In this document: in pieces, positions 1 through 5,539 of the stretch | Numbering within the stretch: the first letter of the stretch is position 1 | How the letters are laid out: the number at the start of each line of letters is the position of its first letter | Source: Spirochaetaceae bacterium | GTDB taxonomy: Bacteria; Spirochaetota; Spirochaetia; SZUA-6; Fen-1364 | Length of the DNA stretch: 5,539 bases | NCBI GenBank assembly: GCA_003154555.1 | Contig: PMDT01000087.1 | Location: forward strand, 2,334-7,872 | Reading direction: 5' to 3' | Translations under genes and position numbers: made by a program | Notes under the pieces: generated by a model | Told to the model about the DNA's origin: nothing | Databases searched by the model: none | Seen by the model: the letters and a program-made list of their open reading frames with translations, nothing else

Positions 1-629
1 AGCTGCTTGACCAGGCCCGCCACGCCGGCATTTCCCTTGCCGCCGACACCGACGGGCCAGTTCAGGGACTGTCCCACTCCGACCTTCGCCTTCCAGTCCG
101 CCGAGACCTTGCTGAGGTAGTCGCTCACCACGGCCGTGGTTCCGCTTCCATCCGAGCGGTGCACGACGGTGATGAGTGTCTTGGGGAACGTGATGCCCGG
201 GTTCAGCGCCGCGATGCGCGGGTCGTTCCAGCGGTTGATTTTCCCGAGGAAGATGTCGGCGATCACGTCGGGCGTGAGCTTCAGCTCGGGGTTGCCGGGG
301 ATATTGTAGGAAATGACCGCTGCCCCTGCCACCATGGGGATGTGGAGGAACGGTGCGGGATACGTCTTCTGTGCGTCGTCGCCGACCACGACGTCACTCG
401 CGCCGAAGTCCACGGTCTTTCCCTTGAGCTGCGCCTGTCCGCCACCGGAGCCAATCGGCTGGTAGTTGACCTTGACGCTGAACTGCTTGTTGTATTCATC
501 GAAGACCTTCGCATAGAACGGCGCCGGGAATGTCGCTCCTGCGCCGACGAACTCCAATGCCTGGCCGAAGCCCAGGCCGCCGGCAACCACAAGAATAAGG
601 GCCGCCAGCAGAATCCGCGGAATTTTCAC
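1..629 (-). CDS. pstS: Phosphate ABC transporter substrate-binding protein PstS (3' part missing)
   Basis: High-affinity phosphate-binding protein that delivers phosphate to the PstCAB transporter. The first 209 codons are present; the window edge removes the rest (the family is usually about 320-350 residues). Residues 1-24 form a signal peptide: Lys/Arg n-region, hydrophobic core at about 6-20, likely cleavage after GQA. It has no lipobox cysteine, and no Cys anywhere in the visible part, so a soluble periplasmic protein is inferred. Family hallmarks with phosphate-binding residues follow: GAGATFPAP at 29-37, IGSGGG at 59-64, TVDFGASD at 72-79 (Asp74 equivalent to E. coli Asp56), LGKINRWND at 128-136 and HRSDGSGTT at 157-165 (Arg158, Ser162, Thr164), then [10 protein letters not shown] at 191-200. 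The GTG start is chosen because AAGGAGG lies 6 nt before it; an in-frame ATG at 648-650 would add seven residues but would place that ribosome site inside the gene. It lies downstream of phoBR behind a Pho box array. Confidence 0.96.
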   Translation of the reverse strand, partial: MKIPRILLAALILVVAGGLGFGQALEFVGAGATFPAPFYAKVFDEYNKQFSVKVNYQPIGSGGGQAQLKGKTVDFGASDVVVGDDAQKTYPAPFLHIPMVAGAAVISYNIPGNPELKLTPDVIADIFLGKINRWNDPRIAALNPGITFPKTLITVVHRSDGSGTTAVVSDYLSKVSADWKAKVGVGQSLNWPVGVGGKGNAGVAGLVKQ

Positions 630-635
630 AGATTT

Positions 636-642
636 CCTCCTT
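636..642 (-). promoter_or_regulatory. Ribosome binding site of pstS
   Basis: AAGGAGG on the minus strand, separated by six bases (AAATCT) from the GTG at 627-629. This is a near-perfect Shine-Dalgarno sequence, and it decides the GTG start over the in-frame ATG at 648-650, which has no comparable site upstream. Confidence 0.85.
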
Positions 643-695
643 GACTGCATTGCATGAGATTCATGCGTCCAGCACATGTGGGTCCAATCTCTGAC

Positions 696-739
696 GGGGG
701 TGTTAGTCAGGGGTGAAGGTTCTGTTAATTTTGTGTTAA
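696..739 (-). promoter_or_regulatory. Pho box array: four 11-bp direct repeats upstream of pstS
   Basis: Read on the minus strand, four consecutive 11-base units begin TTAACA (739-734), TTAACA (728-723), TTCACC (717-712) and CTAACA (706-701), each followed by a 5-base spacer. The one-helical-turn period and the core sequence fit the PhoP box described in Bacillus (TTAACA-like hexamers with about 5-bp spacing); PhoB boxes of enterobacteria also repeat every 11 bp but with a CTGTCAT core. The first unit overlaps the TAA stop of phoR. The last unit ends 66 bp before the pstS start. A weak -10 candidate, GAGATT at 686-691, lies ten bases beyond the last hexamer, but I do not call it firmly. The likely role is binding of phosphorylated PhoB and activation of pstS under phosphate limitation. 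The repeats are seen directly; the binding protein is inferred from the context. Confidence 0.8.
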
Positions 740-2487
740 ATCCCGGCAGCGCGGAAATCCAGCGGCAGGCGGATCGTGAAACGCGTGCCGCCGCCGAGTG
801 AGCTCTGCACATCCACCGTGCCGGCGTGGCTTTGCACGATATGCTTGACGATGGCAAGCCCCAGCCCCGTGCCGCCGAGCTTCCGCGAGCGGGACTTGTC
901 CACGACGTAGAAGCGCTCGAAGATGCGCGGCAGGCTGTCTTCGGGAATGCCGATGCCCGTGTCGGCCACCTCGATGCGCACGTGGTCCGGCCCGTCCGTC
1001 ACACAGCTCACATGCACCTCGCCGGCTTCGGTGTATTTCAGGGCGTTGTCAATCAGGTTCACGAGCATCTGCTCGAGCAGGAACGGGTCGGCGTGCAGGG
1101 AGGGCAGGTCCGGCGCGACGGTCAGCGTCAGGGCGAGCCCCTGTGTCTCGGCCCGATGCAGGAACATGCCCGTCACGTCCTCCGCCAGGCGCTTCAGGTC
1201 CACCAGCTCCGCCGCCGGGACCTCCCCCGCGGCCTCCAGGCCGGAGAGCATGAGCAAGTCCTGGACAATCGCCGTCATGCGCTCCGCGTTGCGGCGTATC
1301 GCGTCGACCCAGCGCGTGGATTCCTCGTCCAGCTTTCCCTCGAGCATCTCCAGGGAGCCGACAATGGAGGTGAGCGGCGTGCGCAGCTCGTGGGATGCGT
1401 TGACGACGAAGTCGCGCTTGAGGGTCTCCAGGCGCCGCACGTCGCTCACGTCGTTGAGCACGACAATGAGCTCCTCGCGGCCCGCCATGTGCTCCACGGT
1501 GCAGAGGATCCAGCGGTCGCCGAGTGCAACCTCTTCCGATTGTCTCCTGCCGCTGGTCCGCGCATGCTGCACGAGCTCGGTCAACCGGGGGGCGCGCACC
1601 GCCTCCCACAGGGTCTTTCCTTCAACGGGGCGCGCATCGGTGAGGTCCTCGAAACCCCTGTTGCTGCGCACGATCCGTCCCTCGCTGTCCAGGAGCAGGA
1701 TGCCCTGCTCGACGGAGGAAAAGATGCCATCCAGCTCCTGCATGCGCTGGACGCGTTCCCGGAAGAGGTCCTGCACCTTTTCCCCCATGCCGTTGAAGCT
1801 GTCCGCGAGGGTGCGCAGCTCGTCTGCCCGGCGCAGGTGGAGCCGGGCGCCGAAATCCCCGGCGGCAAAACGGCCCACGACGCCGGTGAGATCGCGGATG
1901 GGAGCGGTGATGGTGCGTGAAAAAACGAGCGCGGAGAGCAGGCACGCGAGGAAAAGAAGCGCGGCGAAAACTGCAAGACGCGTCCCTTCCTGGCGCGTCA
2001 GCGCCGCGTACTCCTCCGCGTATGTCGCTGCCCGTACGACCCCGCCGATGCTGCCATCCGCGCGCGGCGCGGGAATCGCCACGTAGATCATCCATTGGCG
2101 CAGTGTTCCGCTGAAACGAGACGAGGTGCCTGTCTTCCCCGCCAATGCATCCCCGACCTCGGGGCGATTACTGTGATTCTCCATGGTGGCGGGATCCTGC
2201 TCGGAGTCGGCAAGGACCACCCCGCGCGGATCGATGACGGTGAGCCGCACGCGTCCCGCGGCGGCCATGCCGGCGACAAGGCTGTCCAGCTCGGTCGTCC
2301 GTCCCGCGGCAATCCGCGGATTGACGGACGTCAGGGCCGTGCGCGCCGCGATCTCGAGCCCCCGGGTGAGCGCGGTGAAGGAGGTATCCCGCGCGAGACG
2401 ATACGCATAGAAGGCGAAAGCAAGAACCGCGATAAGGCTCACGACGATGGAGCCGACAAATATCCTGCTGAAAATGCGCCTCTTCAC
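736..2487 (-). CDS. phoR: Phosphate regulon sensor histidine kinase PhoR
   Basis: Membrane sensor kinase of 583 residues that would phosphorylate the adjacent PhoB-type regulator. Domains in order: TM1 at about 8-29; an extracytoplasmic region of about 140 residues (30-169) that looks Cache/PAS-like ([12 protein letters not shown] at 84-95, then GTSSRF and WMIYVAIPA); TM2 at about 170-190; HAMP at about 191-243; a PAS domain at about 250-345 ([15 protein letters not shown] at 262-276); HisKA with ASHELRTPL at 364-372 and phosphoacceptor His366; and HATPase with the N box NLIDNALKY at 477-485, G1 DTGIGI at 509-514, the F box RIFERFY at 521-527 and G2 GGTGLGL at 538-544. All catalytic motifs are intact. 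The start is GTG at 2485-2487, overlapping the phoB stop as GTGA, with AAGGGG about 11 nt upstream; this indicates translational coupling. A KdpD- or WalK-like kinase is the alternative, but the neighbouring pstS and Pho box argue for PhoR. Confidence 0.92.
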   Translation of the reverse strand: MKRRIFSRIFVGSIVVSLIAVLAFAFYAYRLARDTSFTALTRGLEIAARTALTSVNPRIAAGRTTELDSLVAGMAAAGRVRLTVIDPRGVVLADSEQDPATMENHSNRPEVGDALAGKTGTSSRFSGTLRQWMIYVAIPAPRADGSIGGVVRAATYAEEYAALTRQEGTRLAVFAALLFLACLLSALVFSRTITAPIRDLTGVVGRFAAGDFGARLHLRRADELRTLADSFNGMGEKVQDLFRERVQRMQELDGIFSSVEQGILLLDSEGRIVRSNRGFEDLTDARPVEGKTLWEAVRAPRLTELVQHARTSGRRQSEEVALGDRWILCTVEHMAGREELIVVLNDVSDVRRLETLKRDFVVNASHELRTPLTSIVGSLEMLEGKLDEESTRWVDAIRRNAERMTAIVQDLLMLSGLEAAGEVPAAELVDLKRLAEDVTGMFLHRAETQGLALTLTVAPDLPSLHADPFLLEQMLVNLIDNALKYTEAGEVHVSCVTDGPDHVRIEVADTGIGIPEDSLPRIFERFYVVDKSRSRKLGGTGLGLAIVKHIVQSHAGTVDVQSSLGGGTRFTIRLPLDFRAAGI

Positions 2488-3197
2488 GGCGCGCCGGTCC
2501 CCTTGCGTGACGCATCGGCAAGGGAAAGCTTGTAGCCGATGCCGCGCACATTGAGGATCAATCGTCCCCCGGTGCCGAGCTTGTCGCGCAGGTGTTTCAC
2601 GTGCACGTCCACCGACCTGTCGGTCACGTTCTTCTCATCTCCCCAGAGGTGGTCGAGTATCTTCTCCCGGGAGAACACCCAGCCCGGGCGCGAAGCAAGA
2701 AGCTGGAGGATGCGGTATTCCGCCTGCGTGAGCTCGATCCTTTGCTCGTCCAGGTATGCTTCCCGCATGTCCGTGTCGATGCGAAGCCCCTGGCCCACGT
2801 CGATCTGGGAGCTCGCTGCCGCGGGGGCGGACCGCCGGAGGACCGCCTTCACGCGCGCGGCAAGCTCCTTGGGGGAGAATGGCTTCACGACGTAGTCGTC
2901 CGCGCCCAGCTCCAGGCCCAGCACCCGGTCGGCCTCCTCCGCGCGCGCGGTGAGCATGATCACGGGAAGCCCGGCATTCGCGCGGTCGGCCCGCAGGGCG
3001 CGGCAGATGGCGAAGCCGTCCGTGTCGGGGAGCATCACGTCAAGGACGACCAGGTCGGGCTTTTCCACGCGCAGGGAGGCGAGGAATCCCCTGCCGTCGG
3101 GATATTCCCGCACGCGGAAGCGTTCCCGCGCGAGACCCGCGCACACCAGGGCGCGGATGTCGTCCTCGTCCTCGACAACGGCGATCAGCTCGTTCAT
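2484..3197 (-). CDS. phoB: Phosphate response regulator, PhoB/PhoP type (OmpR family)
   Basis: DNA-binding response regulator of 237 residues, the typical length for the OmpR/PhoB family. The receiver domain (about 3-121) has the acidic pocket VVEDEDD at 7-13, phosphoacceptor Asp53 in VLDVMLP, Thr83 in MLTAR, and Lys105 in the VVKPFSP loop. After a short linker (about 122-131), the winged-helix effector domain (about 132-226) has LTQAEYRILQLLASRPG at 156-172, the recognition-helix region DRSVDVHVKHLRDKLG at 193-208, and the C-terminal wing VRGIGYKL at 217-224. A short polar tail follows. The codon directly before the ATG is an in-frame TAG, so this ATG is the earliest possible start; no good Shine-Dalgarno sequence precedes it. 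It shares a 4-bp overlap with phoR, its likely kinase. It is the presumed ligand of the Pho box array before pstS. The symbol phoP would serve equally; the assignment to phosphate rests largely on context. Confidence 0.93.
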   Translation of the reverse strand: MNELIAVVEDEDDIRALVCAGLARERFRVREYPDGRGFLASLRVEKPDLVVLDVMLPDTDGFAICRALRADRANAGLPVIMLTARAEEADRVLGLELGADDYVVKPFSPKELAARVKAVLRRSAPAAASSQIDVGQGLRIDTDMREAYLDEQRIELTQAEYRILQLLASRPGWVFSREKILDHLWGDEKNVTDRSVDVHVKHLRDKLGTGGRLILNVRGIGYKLSLADASRKGTGAP

Positions 3198-3205
3198 CTA
3201 CCGGG

Positions 3206-3234
3206 AATGTAGCGCAATGCGGAGGTGAGGACAA
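3206..3234 (-). promoter_or_regulatory. Putative sigma70-type promoter of phoB, near-leaderless
   Basis: On the minus strand, TTGTCC (3229-3234) and TACATT (3206-3211) are separated by exactly 17 bases. They match TTGACA and TATAAT at four of six positions each, including the key A and T of the -10. The -10 ends only 8 bases before the phoB ATG, so initiation would fall at or next to the start codon, which fits the poor Shine-Dalgarno context. The -10 region is shared with the candidate promoter of the upstream MASE3 kinase. No Pho box-like 11-bp repeat is seen here. Confidence 0.45.
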
Positions 3235-3251
3235 CGCCGGGAGGTGCAACC

Positions 3252-4778
3252 TCAGGATACACGGGGAAGGACGAGGGTGAATGTGCTCCCCCGCCCGCGC
3301 TCGCTTTTCACGTCGATGCATCCCTTGTTGAGCGTGACGAGCTCCTTGCAGAGGATGAGGCCCAGGCCGCTGCCGCGTTCCGCATCCGTGCCGGGGCAGG
3401 AGAAATACATGTCGATGCGGAAGAGCTTCGCGAGGTCTTCCTTCGTCATGCCCATGCCGGTATCCCGGACGCAGATGCGCTCCGTGCCGTCATCGGGCTC
3501 CGAGCAGAGCACCACCTCGCCGCCCCGGGGCGTGAACTTTATCGCGTTGGACACGAGATTGCGGATGACCGTCGCGGTCATGTTCTCATCCGCCCACACG
3601 GCTGCGTCGGGCCGCACGCGGGATTCCAGCCGCACGCCTTTGCCCTGCGCCGCGCTCCCGACGAGGGCCGAGATGCCCGCGCACAGCTCCGCGAGCGGCA
3701 CCCGCGATGGCCTCACTTCGAGCCTTCCCGACTGCGCGCGCGCCCACTGGAGGATGCATTCCAGAAGCTCCGAGCTTTGCCGTGCCCCTTCGTGCAGGAA
3801 CGCGCACATTTCCTTTGCCCGGCGCGGATCGAGCTCGTCGTAACGGGTAGCGAGCAGCTCGGACAGGGAGAGCAGCCCGCTGATGGGATTGCGGAGGTCA
3901 TGGGCAAGGATGGAGAAGAACTTGTCCTTGGAGAGATTCGCCTTGATCAGCTCGTTTTCGCTCTCCCGTAGACGCGCAGTGGAGCGCTGCAGGTCGTCGA
4001 TCAGCGCGAGACGGCTCCTGATCTTCGTTGCAAAGAGCGCCTGGTAGGCCAGCGAGAATGAGCCGATCTTCAGGAGATGCCCGATCAGGTTCTGGTAGCC
4101 AAAGGCGCTCACGTAGAGGGTGAAGACCAGCTCGCTCACGATATTGAGACCGAACGCGGCAACGAGCAGCCACTTCTCCTGCTCGCTGATCGTCTGTCGT
4201 GTCCGTGCCACGAGCAGCATGGCGCCGGCGAGCACGACGCAGATGCCGTATTCGGCCGCCTTCTTGAATGGCGTGACGCCCATTCCCTCCACGAAGCAGA
4301 GCGGAAAGACGCGCCACGCGAATATGGAAAGGATGGCGAACGCCGCCAGGACAGCGACGCCGGTGAATGCAACCCCGGAAGGAATGCTCCTGCGCAGATA
4401 CGCCAGGAGCGCAAAAGCAATCGTCACGATCGCCTGGAGCGCGCGCGCCGCGATCCAGAGCTTCGTTGCCTGGTCCTGCGTCGCCGGCAGCACGCTCATC
4501 CCCTCGTAGGAAAGCGTGTGCAGGACGTCGAGCATCGACACGAAGAGATAGCCGATGCCCAGCAGGACGAATGGCTTCGCCTCAGGGTACGCGCGCGAGC
4601 TCCAGGAGATCATGAAAACCGCGGAGGCAATGGCGACACCGAATATTTCCGCGAGGCTGTGGAAAAGGAGGTAGCTCCACGTGCTGGTGAGCCAGAGTGC
4701 AGCGCAGACGGCCGCGACGAGGACAGCCGTACGCGAGAAACGCAGCAAATCTCGGGGTCCGATCGCGAGCGCTGTCAT
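3252..4778 (-). CDS. MASE3-domain sensor histidine kinase
   Basis: Integral-membrane histidine kinase of 508 residues. The N-terminal half (about 17-250) carries some seven to eight hydrophobic segments (roughly 17-33, 42-58, 68-86, 107-128, 135-155, 175-191, 203-222 and 231-250). It contains features I recognise as MASE3-like: SYLLFHSLAEIFGV at 35-48, and GIGYLFVSMLDVLHTLSYEGM at 74-94 with its Asp, His and Tyr. The signal sensed by MASE3 is not established. A short coiled segment (about 258-284) leads to HisKA with LAHDLRNPI at 291-299, phosphoacceptor His293. HATPase follows: N box NLVSNAIKFT at 407-416, G1 DTGMGM at 439-444, the LFRID segment at 452-456, and G2 GSGLGL at 469-474. All motifs look intact. 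There is no receiver domain and no partner regulator of its own in the window. It lies 54 bp upstream of phoB on the same strand with no clear terminator between. The ATG start has no clear Shine-Dalgarno sequence. Confidence 0.9.
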   Translation of the reverse strand: MTALAIGPRDLLRFSRTAVLVAAVCAALWLTSTWSYLLFHSLAEIFGVAIASAVFMISWSSRAYPEAKPFVLLGIGYLFVSMLDVLHTLSYEGMSVLPATQDQATKLWIAARALQAIVTIAFALLAYLRRSIPSGVAFTGVAVLAAFAILSIFAWRVFPLCFVEGMGVTPFKKAAEYGICVVLAGAMLLVARTRQTISEQEKWLLVAAFGLNIVSELVFTLYVSAFGYQNLIGHLLKIGSFSLAYQALFATKIRSRLALIDDLQRSTARLRESENELIKANLSKDKFFSILAHDLRNPISGLLSLSELLATRYDELDPRRAKEMCAFLHEGARQSSELLECILQWARAQSGRLEVRPSRVPLAELCAGISALVGSAAQGKGVRLESRVRPDAAVWADENMTATVIRNLVSNAIKFTPRGGEVVLCSEPDDGTERICVRDTGMGMTKEDLAKLFRIDMYFSCPGTDAERGSGLGLILCKELVTLNKGCIDVKSERGRGSTFTLVLPRVS

Positions 4779-4788
4779 GACATCCGTG

Positions 4789-4817
4789 AGTGTAGCGCCG
4801 GCCCGATGCGATGTAAA
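4789..4817 (-). promoter_or_regulatory. Putative sigma70-type promoter of the MASE3 kinase, near-leaderless
   Basis: On the minus strand, TTTACA (4812-4817; five of six to TTGACA) and TACACT (4789-4794; four of six to TATAAT) are separated by exactly 17 bases, inside the 49-bp gap after tag. The -10 ends 10 bases before the ATG at 4776-4778, predicting a leader of only a few bases. This agrees with the absence of a clear Shine-Dalgarno sequence. The call rests on hexamers and spacing only. Confidence 0.5.
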
Positions 4818-4827
4818 GCGAACCGGG

Positions 4828-5466
4828 TCACTCCCCGAAATTCTCAGTATCGTGACTGAATGATGAAGTGTGCGCCGTTGTCCGGCCCTGCACCTGCTTC
4901 CAGCGGAAGCAGCTCACGAGATGATCGTTCACCACGCCGACCGCCTGCAGGTGGGAGTAGATGATCGTGGAGCCGACGAAAGAGAAGCCGCGGGCTTTCA
5001 GATCCTTCGAGATGGCATCCGACAACTCGGTGCGCGGCGGGATCTGCGCCTGCGAGGTCCATTGGTTCACCAGCGGCTTTCCGCCGGTCCAGCGCCAGAG
5101 ATAGGCGTCGAAGCTGCCGCATTCCGCCTGGACCTCGAGAAAACGCTTCGCGTTGTTCAGGGATGAGCTGATCTTCAGCCGGTTGCGGACGATGCCCTCA
5201 TCGCCCAACAGCCGTTCGATGTCGCGGGCGCCGAAACGCGCCACCCGCGCAGGGTCGAATCCACGGTAGGCGCGCCGATACGCATCGCGCTTCTTCAATA
5301 TCGTGAGCCAGCTGAGGCCCGCCTGCGCCGCCTCCAGCACGAGAAACTCAAAGTGACGCACGTCGTCGTGGGAGGGAAGGCCCCACTCCGCGTCGTGGTA
5401 GGGGATGCACAGCTCGTGCGATCCGCCCCACGGGCACCGCTCACCGGTCATTCCCGAAGCACTCAT
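4828..5466 (-). CDS. tag: DNA-3-methyladenine glycosylase I (Tag)
   Basis: Base-excision repair enzyme that removes 3-methyladenine from alkylated DNA in the cytoplasm. The product is 212 residues, compared with 187 in E. coli Tag. From memory of that protein, the key positions align with a constant offset of seven: zinc ligands Cys11, His24, His182 and Cys186 (E. coli 4, 17, 175, 179), pocket residues Tyr23, Glu45 and Trp53 (16, 38, 46). Conserved blocks are YHDAEWG at 23-29, AGLSWLTILKKR at 49-60, RGFSFVGSTIIYS at 159-171 and VNDHLVSC at 179-186. The tail after Cys186 is about 18 residues longer than in E. coli and polar. ATG at 5464-5466 is chosen because GGGGAGGGGG ends five bases before it; Met6 (5449-5451) is a possible alternative. 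The ATG overlaps the stop of the preceding gene as ATGA, so tag is probably translated from that gene's transcript. No functional link to the Pho genes is apparent. Confidence 0.96.
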   Translation of the reverse strand: MSASGMTGERCPWGGSHELCIPYHDAEWGLPSHDDVRHFEFLVLEAAQAGLSWLTILKKRDAYRRAYRGFDPARVARFGARDIERLLGDEGIVRNRLKISSSLNNAKRFLEVQAECGSFDAYLWRWTGGKPLVNQWTSQAQIPPRTELSDAISKDLKARGFSFVGSTIIYSHLQAVGVVNDHLVSCFRWKQVQGRTTAHTSSFSHDTENFGE

Positions 5467-5539
5467 GCGGTCCCCCTCCCCGCGGTCCTGGCGAACCAGT
5501 CGATCAGCCTGCGCGCCACCGTGATCGAATCCGGGATGC
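5463..5539 (-). CDS. C-terminal end of an unidentified protein (5' part outside the window)
   Basis: The last 24 codons of an open frame that enters from the right edge and ends in TGA at 5463-5465, sharing ATGA with the tag start. The tail contains SITVARRLIDWFART, an amphipathic helix-like stretch, then a short Gly/Arg-rich end. I do not recognise the family from so little sequence. Support comes from the classic 4-bp stop/start overlap with tag, on the same strand, and from the plausible composition. The frame used by tag is also open to the window edge, so this remains a moderate call. Confidence 0.5.
   Translation of the reverse strand, partial: IPDSITVARRLIDWFARTAGRGTA

Noticed and set aside
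159..644. Plus-strand open frame of 161 codons opposite pstS
   Set aside because: It is the mirror of a clear pstS coding region and runs through the signal peptide and ribosome binding site of pstS.
671..682. Short palindrome CACATGTG in the pstS leader, considered as an operator
   Set aside because: An eight-base palindrome is too short and common to support a site, and no second copy is seen near the other genes.
826..2086. Long plus-strand open frames (over 360 codons at 826-1920 and 923-2086) antisense to phoR
   Set aside because: They lie opposite a kinase with every expected motif. Their translations are low-complexity, rich in Arg, Ser, Ala and His, with no recognisable domain. Long antisense frames are a usual by-product of high GC at third codon positions.
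3221..3250. Two CACCTCC copies upstream of phoB, considered as a Pho box
   Set aside because: The copies are 19 bp apart, not 11 or 22, and the sequence around them does not match the TTAACA-type repeats before pstS.
3241..3253. Small inverted repeat GAGGT-GCA-ACCTC at the end of the MASE3 kinase gene, considered as a terminator
   Set aside because: The stem is only five base pairs with a three-base loop, and no T-run follows on either strand. It overlaps the stop codon and is probably chance.
3225..3971. Plus-strand open frame of 248 codons opposite the MASE3 kinase, and a similar one of 260 codons at 4077-4859
   Set aside because: Both are antisense shadows of an intact histidine kinase and have biased composition, with no domain or credible upstream signals.
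4775..4783. Two-codon frame ATG TCA TGA overlapping the start of the MASE3 kinase
   Set aside because: It has no ribosome site, and the predicted transcription start lies at about the same base. It is most likely chance.

Overview
The window is a GC-rich bacterial chromosome segment in which every supported gene lies on the minus strand, so it is read from right to left. It is essentially a phosphate-starvation (Pho) regulon locus. In transcription order it holds: the last codons of an unidentified gene (5463-5539); a 3-methyladenine DNA glycosylase I, tag (4828-5466); an integral-membrane MASE3 sensor histidine kinase (3252-4778); an OmpR-family response regulator of the PhoB/PhoP type (2484-3197); its sensor kinase phoR (736-2487); and the start of pstS, the phosphate-binding protein of the Pst transporter (1-629, cut by the left edge).

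How the genes work together: PhoR and PhoB overlap by four bases and form a standard two-component pair. Between phoR and pstS lies a gap of about 106 bp. It starts with four 11-bp direct repeats of the form TTAACA/TTCACC/CTAACA plus 5 bp, which I read as a Pho box array. This is the expected operator through which phosphorylated PhoB would switch on pstS and, presumably, the rest of the pst operon beyond the left edge. The MASE3 kinase has no response regulator of its own in the window and sits directly upstream of phoB, so it may be a second input to this regulator or an unrelated orphan kinase.

The MASE3 kinase and phoB both lack a clear Shine-Dalgarno sequence. Each has a sigma70-like -35/-10 pair with a 17-bp spacer placed so that transcription would begin at or next to the ATG. 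The two share a 15-bp -10 region identical at 13 positions, which points to near-leaderless transcripts. In contrast, pstS and tag have strong purine-rich ribosome binding sites.

Organism: high GC, GTG starts for phoR and pstS, and a PstS signal peptide without a lipobox cysteine (so PstS is probably a free periplasmic protein) suggest a diderm bacterium. The phylum cannot be fixed from this sequence. The TTAACA-type Pho box resembles those described in Bacillus more than the E. coli CTGTCAT type. No mobile elements, RNA genes, CRISPR arrays or convincing terminators were seen. The gene content is conventional; the most interesting signals are in the intergenic regions.
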